A program made the position numbers and the translations under genes. The notes below the pieces were generated by a model. The model saw only the letters and a list, made by a program, of their open reading frames with translations. It did no database searches and was not told where the DNA came from. 64,000 bases of DNA. It comes from Ehrlichia canis str. Jake (GTDB lineage: Bacteria; Pseudomonadota; Alphaproteobacteria; Rickettsiales; Anaplasmataceae). Positions 1 to 10,400 of this stretch are shown piece after piece. Position 1 is the first letter of the stretch. Each line of letters begins with the position of its first letter. The stretch spans positions 372,001 to 436,000 of the forward strand of contig NC_007354.1 of the NCBI RefSeq assembly GCF_000012565.1, written 5' to 3'.

Positions 1-641
1 CATTTTTTTATTCTAAAAAGAAAGTTATAGATAATATTAGTTTTCGTGTGAAATTTGGTGAAATTATTACAATTTTAGGACCAAATGGTGGAGGAAAAAC
101 AACATTAATTCGTATCTTAGTTGGGATATATAAGAATTATGTAGGACTTGTAGAATATGCAAAAGATTTTACTATAGGGTATTTGCCACAACATTTTAGT
201 GTTAATTCTCTGATTCCAATGACAGTAGAGTATTTTTTGAATTCTAGTTATACTAATAGAAAAAGGAAGTTAGGGGTTGGTGATGTATTAAAGGATGTTA
301 ATATTGAGAAAATATTGGATCGGCAAATGTCAGAAATATCTTATGGAGAGTTACAATTAGTTTTACTTGCAAGGTGTTTGATGTTAAATCCTGATTTAAT
401 AATTTTGGATGAGCCTGTGAGTTGTATGGATATTAATGCAAAAAATAGCTTTTATAAGTTAATCAATAAGCTAATTTCTATATATAACTTAAGTGTAATC
501 ATGACCTCTCATGACTTACATTTTGTAATGTCAAATTCCTATCGTGTTATATGTATTAATAAAAGTGTTTATTGCGAAGGATCACCAAGTGAAATTGTGA
601 AAAATGAAAAGTTCTTAAAAATGTTTTCATCTTATGCTTAG
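1..641 (+). CDS. znuC: Zinc ABC transporter ATP-binding protein, 5' end cut off by the window
   Basis: This is the ATPase subunit of a metal (probably zinc) import ABC transporter. It would sit on the cytoplasmic face of the inner membrane with a ZnuB-type permease. The frame is open to the window edge (first full codon at base 3), so the true start lies upstream; the GTG at 48 is internal, because the residues before it continue the usual strand leading to Walker A. Visible motifs are Walker A GPNGGGKTT, a Q-loop region at YLPQH, a variant signature SYGELQ in place of LSGGQ, Walker B LIILDEP and the H-switch TSHDLH. Its end overlaps ubiB by 8 bases, which suggests co-transcription. The ABC family call is certain; zinc specificity is inferred from resemblance to ZnuC of related bacteria, and manganese is possible. 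Confidence 0.85.
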   Translation, partial: FFYSKKKVIDNISFRVKFGEIITILGPNGGGKTTLIRILVGIYKNYVGLVEYAKDFTIGYLPQHFSVNSLIPMTVEYFLNSSYTNRKRKLGVGDVLKDVNIEKILDRQMSEISYGELQLVLLARCLMLNPDLIILDEPVSCMDINAKNSFYKLINKLISIYNLSVIMTSHDLHFVMSNSYRVICINKSVYCEGSPSEIVKNEKFLKMFSSYA

Positions 642-2076
642 TATTTTCTCTAGTATAATTTCTTTACTTAATATATTGAGTATTTTAGTAAGGTATAACG
701 TATTACCTTATACCTATTTTTTTGCTGACAGATCAATTAGAAGAAAATCCCAAGGAGAGAGGGTAACTATGGCTTTACAAAGGCTTGGGCCAATTTTTAT
801 TAAATTTGGTCAATCTATGTCTTCTAGGGCTGATATTATTGGGGAAGAGATAGCAAATCACTTGTTGTGTTTATGTGATAAGTTACCAGCTTTTCCTTAT
901 GCGGATGTTGTAAGAATTATTGAAGAAGATTTTAAATGTAATATAAGTGAAATGTTTTGTGAATTTGAACAAAAGCCAATTGCTGCTGCATCTATTGCAC
1001 AGGTGCATAAGGCTAAGGATATTGATGGAAATGTAAGAGCTGTAAAAGTTTTAAGGCCAAAAATTGAAAAAATTTTTGAAAGAGATATTAAACTAATGTT
1101 TTGGCTTGCAAGATTGGCGCAGTACTTTAGTAGATTTAGAAGATTTCAATTATTACAGCTTGTACAAACGTTTCGTGAAATCTGTAGAATGGAAATAGAT
1201 CTACGTTTTGAAGCTGCAAATGCTGAGGAATTGAGATCTAATATTCAAGATGATGATGGATGTTATGTACCAGAAGTGGATTGGACTAAGACAACTAGAC
1301 GTGTCTTAACTTTAGAGTGGGTAGATGCTGTACCAATATATAGTGTTTATAAGTCGGAAAATTGTGAAACATTGGTCAGGAATTTGATATTTTGTTTTTG
1401 TAATCAAGTGTATAGGGATAGATTCTTTCATGCAGATATGCATCCTGGTAATCTTATGGTAGATACAAAAGGAAGAATTGTAATTATAGATTTTGGTATT
1501 GTAGGAAGGTTAGATAAAGCTACCTGTATGTATGTTACTGAAATACTTGTAGGTTTTTTAAAAAAAGATTATCAATATGTTGCTGATATTCATTATAGAG
1601 CAGGATATGTTGATGCAAAATATAGTAGTTTTATTACAGCATGCCGTGCCATAGGTGAACCTATAGTTGGTAAAAATGCAGAAAATATATCTATTTCAAT
1701 GTTATTAACTCAGTTATTTAAAATTACTAGTGATTTTGATATGAAATTACAGCCTCAGCTTTTTCTATTACAAAAAACTACAGTATTGGTAGAAGGTGTA
1801 TGTAGACAATTATGTCCTGAAATTAATATGTGGAAGGTAGCGGAATTGTGGATGGAAAAGTATTCTATTGAGAAAAATAAGTATATTCAAAAGTTAAAAA
1901 GGTCTTACATATGTCAAACTATAAATGATATACCTTCGTTTATGAAAAAAGTTGATAAGAGTTTGGATGTAATTAGTAATTATCAAGAACTAAATAAAGC
2001 AAATATTGGTATTAATAGAGATATTATCTGGGCATTAATAGTTGGTGGTTTAATTATTAAACTCATTATAGGATGA
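634..2076 (+). CDS. ubiB: UbiB-type ABC1 atypical kinase for ubiquinone biosynthesis
   Basis: This 480-residue protein belongs to the ABC1/ADCK/UbiB family, which is needed for ubiquinone synthesis at the inner membrane and probably acts as an ATPase or kinase assisting the Coq/Ubi complex. Family signatures are all present: the KFGQ motif (IKFGQSMSSR), the alanine-rich loop AAASIAQVH, the invariant lysine in AVKVL, the catalytic-loop equivalent HADMHPGNL, and the metal-binding DFG in IIDFGIVG. The C-terminus has a hydrophobic segment (IIWALIVGGLIIKLIIG), consistent with a membrane anchor. The ATG at 634 overlaps the znuC stop. The last ~90 bases are repeated in decayed form downstream, near 2245-2330. 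Identification is firm; the exact biochemical activity of the family is still debated. Confidence 0.93.
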   Translation: MLSIFSSIISLLNILSILVRYNVLPYTYFFADRSIRRKSQGERVTMALQRLGPIFIKFGQSMSSRADIIGEEIANHLLCLCDKLPAFPYADVVRIIEEDFKCNISEMFCEFEQKPIAAASIAQVHKAKDIDGNVRAVKVLRPKIEKIFERDIKLMFWLARLAQYFSRFRRFQLLQLVQTFREICRMEIDLRFEAANAEELRSNIQDDDGCYVPEVDWTKTTRRVLTLEWVDAVPIYSVYKSENCETLVRNLIFCFCNQVYRDRFFHADMHPGNLMVDTKGRIVIIDFGIVGRLDKATCMYVTEILVGFLKKDYQYVADIHYRAGYVDAKYSSFITACRAIGEPIVGKNAENISISMLLTQLFKITSDFDMKLQPQLFLLQKTTVLVEGVCRQLCPEINMWKVAELWMEKYSIEKNKYIQKLKRSYICQTINDIPSFMKKVDKSLDVISNYQELNKANIGINRDIIWALIVGGLIIKLIIG

Positions 2077-2490
2077 TTTATTATATAAATATGTAATGTT
2101 GTTATAGGTGGAGTAATTAGTAATCATCTGGTATTTTAGTTAATAGTAAGTTGAGATATTATATAAATGAGGTAGTGTTGATTGGTTGTTAGATAATGAA
2201 GTTTTCATTATTAGGTGTTGGATTATGAGATTGTTGGTTAGCTGAATTATAAAAAAGTTTTGATAATAATTTAGTATGATGAGTAATTATCAAGCACTGA
2301 ATAAAGTAAAAGCTAGTATTGATTATATTTTAATTCCAAACTAATGATTGGATGACTGATTATTCTATGTTGTAAATGGATATAGTACTTAATAATAACT
2401 TGATACTTTTTAATGGTAAGTTGAGGTACTATGTGATTATATGATGTGTTAATTGTTTATTAGGTAATGATTTTTGAAGTGTTTAATATA
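1940..2490 (+). repeat. Decayed tandem duplication of the ubiB 3' end; fills the ubiB-MFS gap
   Basis: The end of ubiB (about 1940-2027) matches 2245-2330: both contain GTAATTATCAAG (1976 and 2283) followed by A(A/C)CT(A/G)AATAAAG. The similarity resumes in the flanking non-coding DNA, where GTAAGTTGAG occurs at 2146 and 2416. The offset shifts from 307 to 270 bases because of indels. This looks like one tandem duplication of roughly 270-307 bases that has since decayed. The gap from 2077 to 2859 holds no other recognisable gene. Confidence 0.75.
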
Positions 2491-2859
2491 TATTGTTTAT
2501 TAGTGAATTAAAATAATTGTTTTTGGAATTGTATAACAGTGAATATAAGGAAGAAATTCTAAGTCTGGTTTCTGTGTAACGAGGATAATTTTAATGTGTT
2601 ATCTTTAATATTTCTAATGTACTTACTAAAATAGTCTTTTTAATGTTATGTTGCTTTTAATTTCAGTGTATATTGCTAATAAAAGCTTGCTTGTGAAGTA
2701 ACATGAAAAATGAGTGGTTTGATTTTTGGTATGTTATTTATTTTTTGATTAGTTATTTTTATTGGAATTACTGTAATAAATTTTTGGATTTATAATAATT
2801 ATTGATAAATTTTGAAGAATATTTCTTAATAGTTTAATTAATGTTATTTGATATTTATA

Positions 2860-4065
2860 ATGTGTTTTTATCCTATTTTTAATTGGATTATAGGTGTATT
2901 AGTACTTGTTTGTGGTGGTAATTTTCAGATTGCTTATTCTGTAATAAATCCATATGTAAGTGAAGATTTGAATTTAAATATTGCGCAAACTGCATTAGCG
3001 GCATCAATTCATATGTGGTCTTTTTCTGTATTTCAACTATTTACTGGGTCAGTGTTGGATTATTATGATGCGAAAAAAGTACTACCAATATCTATTATAA
3101 TAACATCTATAGGTACTTTTTTATTTTCTTATTCAGATTATACGATCTGTTTTTTTGTGTCACAGGTTTTTTTAGGATTGGGTGCATCTTTTGGTTTTGT
3201 AGGTGCAGGTTATATTAGCTATAGGTTCTTTTCTCCTTTAAAATCAGGGATAATGTTTGGTCTAGTTCAAACAGTGTATAGCTTATCTTCTTTATTAATG
3301 GAGTATACCTACACATACTTAACTTCATCAGGATTATCTTGGAGAGATATAATAAAGTATATAGAATATGCTGAGATTGTTGTACTTATTTTAACTTTAT
3401 TTCTAGTGAGTAGTAAAAAATCAATATATTTAAAAAATAATAGTTTGAGTATAAGCAGTGTTTTATTACAAGTATTTAAACATATTGTTGAAGTAGTACG
3501 AGTAAAAAATATATGGCTATTTACAATAGTTGGTAGTTTAATGTTTGGAGTGTTTTTATCGATAGCTATATTATGGGGGCAAAAGTTATTGATGGCTATG
3601 AATTTAGATAGCTATTATTCTGGTGTTGTACATTCTATAATATGGATAGGTTTTGCTATTGGTTGTCCTTTAGTAAATACGATTTCTAATGCATTGAAAA
3701 ATAGAAAATATGTATTTATGGGGTTTTGTTTACTACAATGTGTTAGTTTGACTTTATTGTTATATAGTAATAATGTCTACCTTTTGTGCTTTTTAATATT
3801 TATTTTTGGATGTGCATCTGGTGGGCATATGTTGAACTTTTCTATTGGTACAGACGTTGTAGATGAAAGTAAAGTAGGAACTGTGTGTTCAATAATCAAT
3901 GGATTAATGTGTATTGTAGGTGGTGTAATTATGTTTTTAGTAGGACTTGCACTGGAGTATCAAAATAAATATGATATAATACACATAAGCTTATCTATGC
4001 CAATACTTATTTTTCTATCATTTTGTGTATTATTTTTTTGTCGTGATACTTTCTCTATGAAATGA
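2860..4065 (+). CDS. MFS transporter, substrate unknown
   Basis: This hydrophobic protein of about 401 residues has roughly twelve predicted membrane spans and the look of the major facilitator superfamily. Between spans 2 and 3 there is a loop (GSVLDYYDAKKVL) in the place of motif A, and a glycine-rich segment follows (VFLGLGASFGFVGAGYIS). The ATG at 2860 is preferred over the TTG at 2848, which only adds MIFI. It stands alone, with nearly 800 bases before it and over 1 kb after it. MFS carriers in obligate intracellular Rickettsiales usually import host metabolites, but nothing in the sequence identifies the substrate. It is not a close copy of the two ProP-like carriers at 31-35 kb. Confidence 0.8.
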   Translation: MCFYPIFNWIIGVLVLVCGGNFQIAYSVINPYVSEDLNLNIAQTALAASIHMWSFSVFQLFTGSVLDYYDAKKVLPISIIITSIGTFLFSYSDYTICFFVSQVFLGLGASFGFVGAGYISYRFFSPLKSGIMFGLVQTVYSLSSLLMEYTYTYLTSSGLSWRDIIKYIEYAEIVVLILTLFLVSSKKSIYLKNNSLSISSVLLQVFKHIVEVVRVKNIWLFTIVGSLMFGVFLSIAILWGQKLLMAMNLDSYYSGVVHSIIWIGFAIGCPLVNTISNALKNRKYVFMGFCLLQCVSLTLLLYSNNVYLLCFLIFIFGCASGGHMLNFSIGTDVVDESKVGTVCSIINGLMCIVGGVIMFLVGLALEYQNKYDIIHISLSMPILIFLSFCVLFFCRDTFSMK

Positions 4066-4547
4066 TATTTTATATATTTGAATACAGTGTTTTAAGTTAT
4101 TGAAAGGTTGTTTTTAATGGAGTCGTGCTGTAGGATAAGATGTTGTTTATAGTTTGATATTTTTAATATAAGCGTCTCGAAAATAATAGCAATGTATACG
4201 CAGTGTGTTTAGTTTATGAAATTACTCAATTATTATTTTTTTAGATATTTTCAAGTAAGAGTTTCCACCTTTTAAAGTTTAATAGCAAAGGTTGAAATTA
4301 GTTGATGAGTTGCTTTAACAAAATTTATCATAAAGTGTAGTGCGTTGATAAGTATGCAATAGAATCTAAATAGATATTTTTAGTTGAATATGTGAATTTA
4401 TAATGTGTACTGAAGTTATGTTTACATAGAAAAAGTTTTTAAGTTGGATATAACTTGGATACAGTGTTTGAAACAGTTGATGAATATTTGATCAAGCTGT
4501 TAATGATCAAACCATATGTTTTTATAATGTATAGTTAAGATAGATTT

Positions 4548-4915
4548 GCTTGAAGCTGTAAGAGTTTTATCTGAGTGTGTACATTTTAGTAAGGTGTTAT
4601 TTGTTATGCTACAGTCTCATAGCAATCTTATATTTTAAATTTTCTATTGCTTGATTATAAAAAATATTTTCTGATATTTTAATAAAGTTATTAAAGTAGA
4701 AGAGTTTACTATGTTATATATGTTTTGCATAATATGCAGTTAGGTAGTTTTCTTCAAAATTTAAAAGTTTTATCTTGTTGTATCAGCATTTAAGTGAGGT
4801 GTTATTTGTTATGCTACAGTCTTAATAACAATCTTATATTTTTTGAATTTTCCAGTACTTAATTGTAATATTTAAAAATATTGATTAGTGTGTGAATAAA
4901 ATTATTAAAGAAGTT
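4548..4915 (+). repeat. Imperfect direct repeat in the MFS-miaB gap
   Basis: Two copies of about 150 bases lie at 4548-4700 and 4748-4915. Each has a core GGTGTTATTTGTTATGCTAC (4593 and 4799), then a segment ending CAATCTTATATTTT, and later AAA(G/A)TTATTAAAG. The whole gap from 4066 to 5145 contains no gene I can support. It also holds a short palindrome TGCATAATATGCA near 4727. The repeats look like an old tandem duplication of non-coding DNA. Confidence 0.7.
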
Positions 4916-5145
4916 TGCATGTATTTGTAGGTGTCTTTATATACTTTATATATACTATAGCATAGGTTATATGTCTGTATTTAAGTATTTAGTCTTGCAG
5001 TGCATAGTAATGAAATATTGTGATATGTTAAAAGTGCAGTATTTTTGATAGTGTATTAGTTTTTTGTGAGTTTAGCATACTGAAAGTAGAGTTTTTTATA
5101 TTATCATTTGAATGATTGTGTGCATAAACTGTGTTATTGCTACAT

Positions 5146-6471
5146 TTAGCAGACAACACCAGTTAAACTGTTTTGATGTGCATCTATTATTTTGATAGGT
5201 GATATACTGTTGTAAAATTGGCTTGGATTATCTGTATTAATATAGCATGATTGCATATATGCTGTTTTACCTATAATTTGATTGTCAAATTTTCCTTTTT
5301 TACTACTGAACAATACTGTGCAAGTTTCTCCAATCATGCTTCTGTTAAAAGCAAGTTGTTGTTCTCTTAGTAGTTTTTGTAACCTGAGAAGACGTTCAGA
5401 TTTTATCTCTTCTGGTACTTGATTTGGATACTCTGCGCCAGGTGTTCCTGGTCTTGGACTATATTTGAAACTATATGCTTGTGAGAATTTTACTTTTTCT
5501 ACAAGTTTTATTGTGTTTTCAAAATCCTCTTCTGTTTCTCCTGGAAACCCAACTATAAAATCTGATGAAAAAGCAATGTCAGGGCGTTGTTTTCTTAAGT
5601 GACTAATAATATCTATATACTCTTCAGCAGTGTGCTTCCTATTCATTTTTTTTAGAATTCTATCTGATCCTGATTGTACTGGTAAATGGACAAATGGCAT
5701 CAATTTTTCTTCAAGTTTATGTGCTTCATATAAAGATTGATGCATATCACGTGGGTGTGATGTAGTATACCTTATGCGTTCTATATTTGGTATTTTTGCA
5801 ATATGTTGGATTAATTTGCCTAGATCCCATTCGCATCCTTTGTATGTTCCATGGTATGCGTTTACATTTTGTCCAATTAGTGTTATTTCTTTTATGCCTG
5901 AATCTGCTAAAACAAGTGCTTCATTGAATATTGCTTCTACTGTTCTTGAGTATTCTTCACCACGTGTGTAAGGTACTACACAGAATGTACAAAACTTATT
6001 ACATCCTTCTTGTACTGAAATAAAAGCAGAAGTTTCTTGATTTTTTGTGTATTCTTCTACTGGAATTGCATCAAATTTTGATATTACAGGAAAATCAATA
6101 TTGATAACTTGTTTTTTTATTCTATGGGCTTTTACAAGAAGTTCAGGAAGTGTATGTATACTTTGTGGTCCTACTACTATATCGACAAATGGACTTCGCT
6201 CAAATATTTCTTCACCTTCAGCTTGTGCTACACATCCAGCAACTACTATGGTTAAATCTTTATTTTCTTGTATTTTCCTTATTTTTCCTAATTCTGAATA
6301 TAACTTTTCAGATGCTTTCTCTCTAATGTGACAAGTATTTAATATTACAACGTCTGCTTCTGATGGTTCACTTACTACAGTAAATCCAAGTGGCTTAATG
6401 ATGTTTTCCATAATTAGAGAGTCATAGACGTTCATTTGACACCCGTATGACTTGATATATAAACCTTTCAT
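5146..6471 (-). CDS. miaB: tRNA-2-methylthio-N6-dimethylallyladenosine synthase MiaB
   Basis: This radical-SAM methylthiotransferase converts i6A37 to ms2i6A37 in tRNAs reading UNN codons. The 441-residue length is typical. The N-terminal methylthiotransferase domain supplies three cluster cysteines (in [15 protein letters not shown] and VAGCVAQ). The radical-SAM core has the CxxxCxxC motif in [10 protein letters not shown] followed by VPYTRG. Further conserved stretches are [18 protein letters not shown] and [16 protein letters not shown] domain occupies roughly the last 65 residues. The ATG at 6471 precedes [13 protein letters not shown], as expected for the family. The gene stands alone on the minus strand. 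Its product would act on tRNAs already isopentenylated by MiaA, which is not in the window. Confidence 0.97.
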   Translation of the reverse strand: MKGLYIKSYGCQMNVYDSLIMENIIKPLGFTVVSEPSEADVVILNTCHIREKASEKLYSELGKIRKIQENKDLTIVVAGCVAQAEGEEIFERSPFVDIVVGPQSIHTLPELLVKAHRIKKQVINIDFPVISKFDAIPVEEYTKNQETSAFISVQEGCNKFCTFCVVPYTRGEEYSRTVEAIFNEALVLADSGIKEITLIGQNVNAYHGTYKGCEWDLGKLIQHIAKIPNIERIRYTTSHPRDMHQSLYEAHKLEEKLMPFVHLPVQSGSDRILKKMNRKHTAEEYIDIISHLRKQRPDIAFSSDFIVGFPGETEEDFENTIKLVEKVKFSQAYSFKYSPRPGTPGAEYPNQVPEEIKSERLLRLQKLLREQQLAFNRSMIGETCTVLFSSKKGKFDNQIIGKTAYMQSCYINTDNPSQFYNSISPIKIIDAHQNSLTGVVC

Positions 6472-6799
6472 TGATCGTATAAAATAAGACTCATTTTACT
6501 CTATTAAGCATATAGTGATTAATGAGTCAAAACAATAATTTTTATTGTGTTAAATTATTGAATATTTATGAAAAGTTTTTAGACTTAGTAAAACTAGTTA
6601 TAGCTGAATAGTATAATTTATTTTGGTTTTAATTTATTCATAGTTTTAAACTACTTCAAGTATTTCTATTTATAAATGTTATGAACCATTCTTACGCAGA
6701 AAATATGGTTTCTGTATCAGTATTATAAAAAATGAAATTTTTGTATGATGTATTGATAGTGAATGGTTTTGAAAATATTTTGTTTTTAATAGGTTATTT

Positions 6800-7475
6800 A
6801 TAAGTTATTGAATTGCAGTTTGTGAAGTAATGTTATCAGCTACTTGTTTACATGTTATATGAGGATTTTAATATATATCCTAATATTGATTTTCCTTTGC
6901 GTAAAATTGAGATATTGTTCTACAATAAACTAGAGCTATAACTTATTTGTGATATTTGTAAATAGGTGTTAATCTACTTCTTTTCCTCTTAAATTAGAGG
7001 TTAATGTGTTTAGATATTGGTGTTGCTCTTATAGAATCTTGTATTTTGTTTACAGATAATTTACTATAAAGATTGATTTAAAATTTATCAAATAGCTACA
7101 GGGATGATTCTATGTATATTGTGTTAGACTTTTGTGAGATACTCTGATATTGATTTTGTTCTTGTGCAAAATTGAAATCTTACATTTTTTTGCAATGATG
7201 TTGTACATAACTTATTGAATTGCAATTTCTGCAGTAGCTTCATAAGCATATTCCTATACATATGACATAAAGTTTTAATATTTTCTAATATTAGTTTTTT
7301 ATAAATTGAAATCTTGTATTTTGTTTACAGATAGCCTGTCTATAATTATTGATTTGAAATTTATAAAGTAGCTTCATAAACTGCTCCTCTTCCTATTACA
7401 TTAGAGTTTTGATATATCCTAATATTGATTTTTGCTTGTATGGAATTGAAATCTTGTTGTTGTTGTGTAGCAGAA
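6800..7475. repeat. Degenerate ~125-140 bp tandem array derived from the 3' end of the g15-like gene
   Basis: The last ~115 bases of the gene ending at 7361 (copy about 7345-7475) recur in decayed form at about 7195-7330, 7065-7185, 6950-7060 and 6800-6935. Shared landmarks on the plus strand are AATTGAAATCTTG/AATTGAGATATTG, CCTAATATTGATTTT and (G/A)TAGCTTCATAA. Two units also share TTGTATTTTGTTTACAGATA (7047 and 7314). Copies nearer the gene are more alike. Together they occupy most of the 6472-7360 gap, which holds no other gene; 6472-6800 shows nothing recognisable. Confidence 0.75.
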
Positions 7476-10400
7476 TATGTAAATGTTGAATTGTCTTTTA
7501 TTGTAATTGTGCGTTTTACTATATTTTGGTTGTCTAAAACTTCAATATCGTAACTTTCAAATTTTTCATCTATAGGTGTGCCAATGTTATCTTTCCATTC
7601 TCCATTTATACGTACTCTTCTTATCCAGCTAATTGTTAAGTTGTTGTATATATCACGTTTTCCTTTGACATGTGTTACAGGTAGTGGCTTCAAGTTGTTA
7701 GCACGATATGTATATATTAATTGTTTTGTGTAAGATGTAGATTTTTTGAATATTACTTTATATATCAGTGATTTGTTTATTGATGACTGATTGATTTTAA
7801 GATAGGGTAGGTTGTCTAATAATATAAAAAATTCTTCTTTTTTATGTTTATCAATATATTTTTCTGTGCCAAATCTTCCTCTAAGCATATAATTTAGTTG
7901 ATATGTGTTTTGTCTGATTTGTATGACATTTTGGAATTGTATTACTTCATTCCCAATTAATGCTAGGTTACTATTGTTATTTGCAAATAAAGATTTAATA
8001 GAGTGTAGTTGTCCAGTTTTCAAAAAGATTGTAATTTTGTTTGCTTCATCTGGTATAGCGATTGGTCCTATATCTAAATTGTGTAGAGTGATTCCAGTAG
8101 TTGCTTCTGTATCTATAGGTAAAACATCTTTATAGTGTTCATTTTGATTTCCATATGAATAAAGAATACTTCCTTCCCAATTTTCTTTAATCCTAGTAAT
8201 TGCAAAATATAATACATTATCTATGTTGTTAATACATGGTAGATCAAGTATTTGTACAGGAGTTTCTATAGTGTGTTTCTCAGGATTATCATTGAAGTCA
8301 TTGTTAGTGATAAAGGATTGGTTAGTTAGTGTGTGATTATAAATAATTCCTTCTATATTAATTGATAGGTTATTTATATAGATATTTATAATTTTGATTT
8401 TGTATGAGAAGTTGTTGTATTCTACTTGTATGACATCATTAGTATCAAGCCAAACATATTTTATTGGTAAAGCAAGGTAAAAGCTGTATTTATTATTTGA
8501 TTTTTTGTTTAAAATATTTTCTGCTATAGTTTTTGCTTGGTCATTACTTAAAACAACTGGGACTTGAATAGTTTGTGTTATTGTATTTTGTAAGTTATGT
8601 GTTTTAACTCGCTGTGAACTTATATTGTATTCATTGTTTTTGTTAATGTACATAAAGTTAATACTATTCACTAGATTAAATGGCTTTGTTTTTGTAAGTT
8701 TTTGTGTATTGTTTTTATTGTTAAGTAAAATGTCATCTGATGGTATATTGTATTGTGTTGGTTGATTTTCCTGAATGATTGATAACTTATTATCTTGTTC
8801 TACTATTTCAAAATTATATAAGTCTTTTAATGAGTTAAGTATAGATTTTGCGCTTTGTGTCTCAGTAATTATATATCCATCTATTTCGTTGTGTAAGTTT
8901 TGTATATTTATTTGATTATTTTCTAATCCTGTATTTTTTAATAAGTCATAGATTATATTAGATATTTCTAGTAGTGATAGTTTTTCTTGTATCCAGAGGC
9001 CTATTTGCCAATTTTTAGCATCTTTCCATATGTTTTGTAATTGAGGAAAATAAGGATATGGTCTTACATCCCATCCCCAAAGAAACATTTGTTCTACTAT
9101 ATTGGAGTTATTCCATGTTTTAATAGTACCACTTATTGCAATTTTTTGTGCGCGAAAGTCTGCATGTCCTTTTGAAAAGATTGGCTTTTTGTTATATTGA
9201 GAATCTATAGATATGCTAGGTTGGCTTGTACAATTATCTATGCTTTGGAAGCCGTATTGTGTAAACCATATTTTTTTTGATTTTGGAATCCAAGAAGTGA
9301 TGGTATTGTCTGGATTAATGTGATATCGATTCCACCATTTCTCGATATCTTTCCAAGAATATTGGTTGTTATTTTCAATGTACGGTATTTTCCCTTGTTT
9401 TTTTTCTGGATCAGTATAAAAGTAATCATATCCTTCTCCTGAATGCCATCCATTGATAATGTCTTGTTCTGTAAATCCATTTGTGGGTTGAGGAGTATCA
9501 GTAAGTGGGAAGTATGCATTTATTCCTATTACGTCGATATCTTTTGATGACCAAAGTGTATCCATATTATAATATCCATTATGGGAATGATATTCTCTCC
9601 AATCTGCTGCATATGTTACAATAGTGTTATTGCCAACCTGATTTTTTACGTAATTTGCTAACTTTGTAAGTTCTACTACTGCTGGATAATGATTATGGTT
9701 GTTTTTTATGCTTGTTAGTCCAATGAACCCTGATCCAATTATAAAAGCATCTATTATATCTTTAGTTAAATTACAATAATGCTTAATGAATGGATTATAT
9801 TGCTTATTAAAAAAAGTTGTAATATGTTCTACATCTCCTGTTAGATTGCCTATCCATTTGTTATCTTGGGTATCTGCTAATAGCATAGGGTATAGTAGTA
9901 CTTTATAACCTCTTGTTTTAAGTTCATTGATGTATCTAATTAAAGATTTATCATTGGTGGTACCGCAACTACTATATAAAGTACTGTTATTGTAGTTGGA
10001 GATTTTTCTTGCTGATTCTCTATTTATTCCTGCGACATTCCAATTATCAGGAATTGTAGTGGCGTCAAATTTGAATTCAACTGCTGGATAAATATTGCAA
10101 TCTTTAATATTTAAGCTATCTGTGTACCAATTTACAATTACAGATATCCACTGTACATTTGGTAAAGTTTCTTGTAATTGATCTAATGAAATTAAAGCAT
10201 CTGCTTTTTTTTGTTGACTATGATTGTTAATTTTTTGTGCCTCTCCATAAGGTATGTACTGATTTCCAATCTTCTGTTGAAAAACTTTCATTTGTATTTT
10301 TGTGTCATATGCAAATTCTCCAGATCCTGGTATAATATGTATACTTTTAATTTTATGTGTTATATGGTCTTGGTAAGTATAATTGAAAGGATATGCTGTT

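Noticed and set aside
5774-6331. Two open frames on the plus strand inside miaB
   Set aside because: They are antisense to a well-conserved gene, have no ribosome-binding site and encode no recognisable protein.
6800-7360. CRISPR array interpretation of the repeats downstream of the g15-like gene
   Set aside because: Units are degenerate, longer than CRISPR repeats, without distinct spacers, and derive from a coding sequence.
7905-8135. Plus-strand frame inside the g15-like gene
   Set aside because: Antisense to a long intact frame; composition and cysteine-rich product look like chance.
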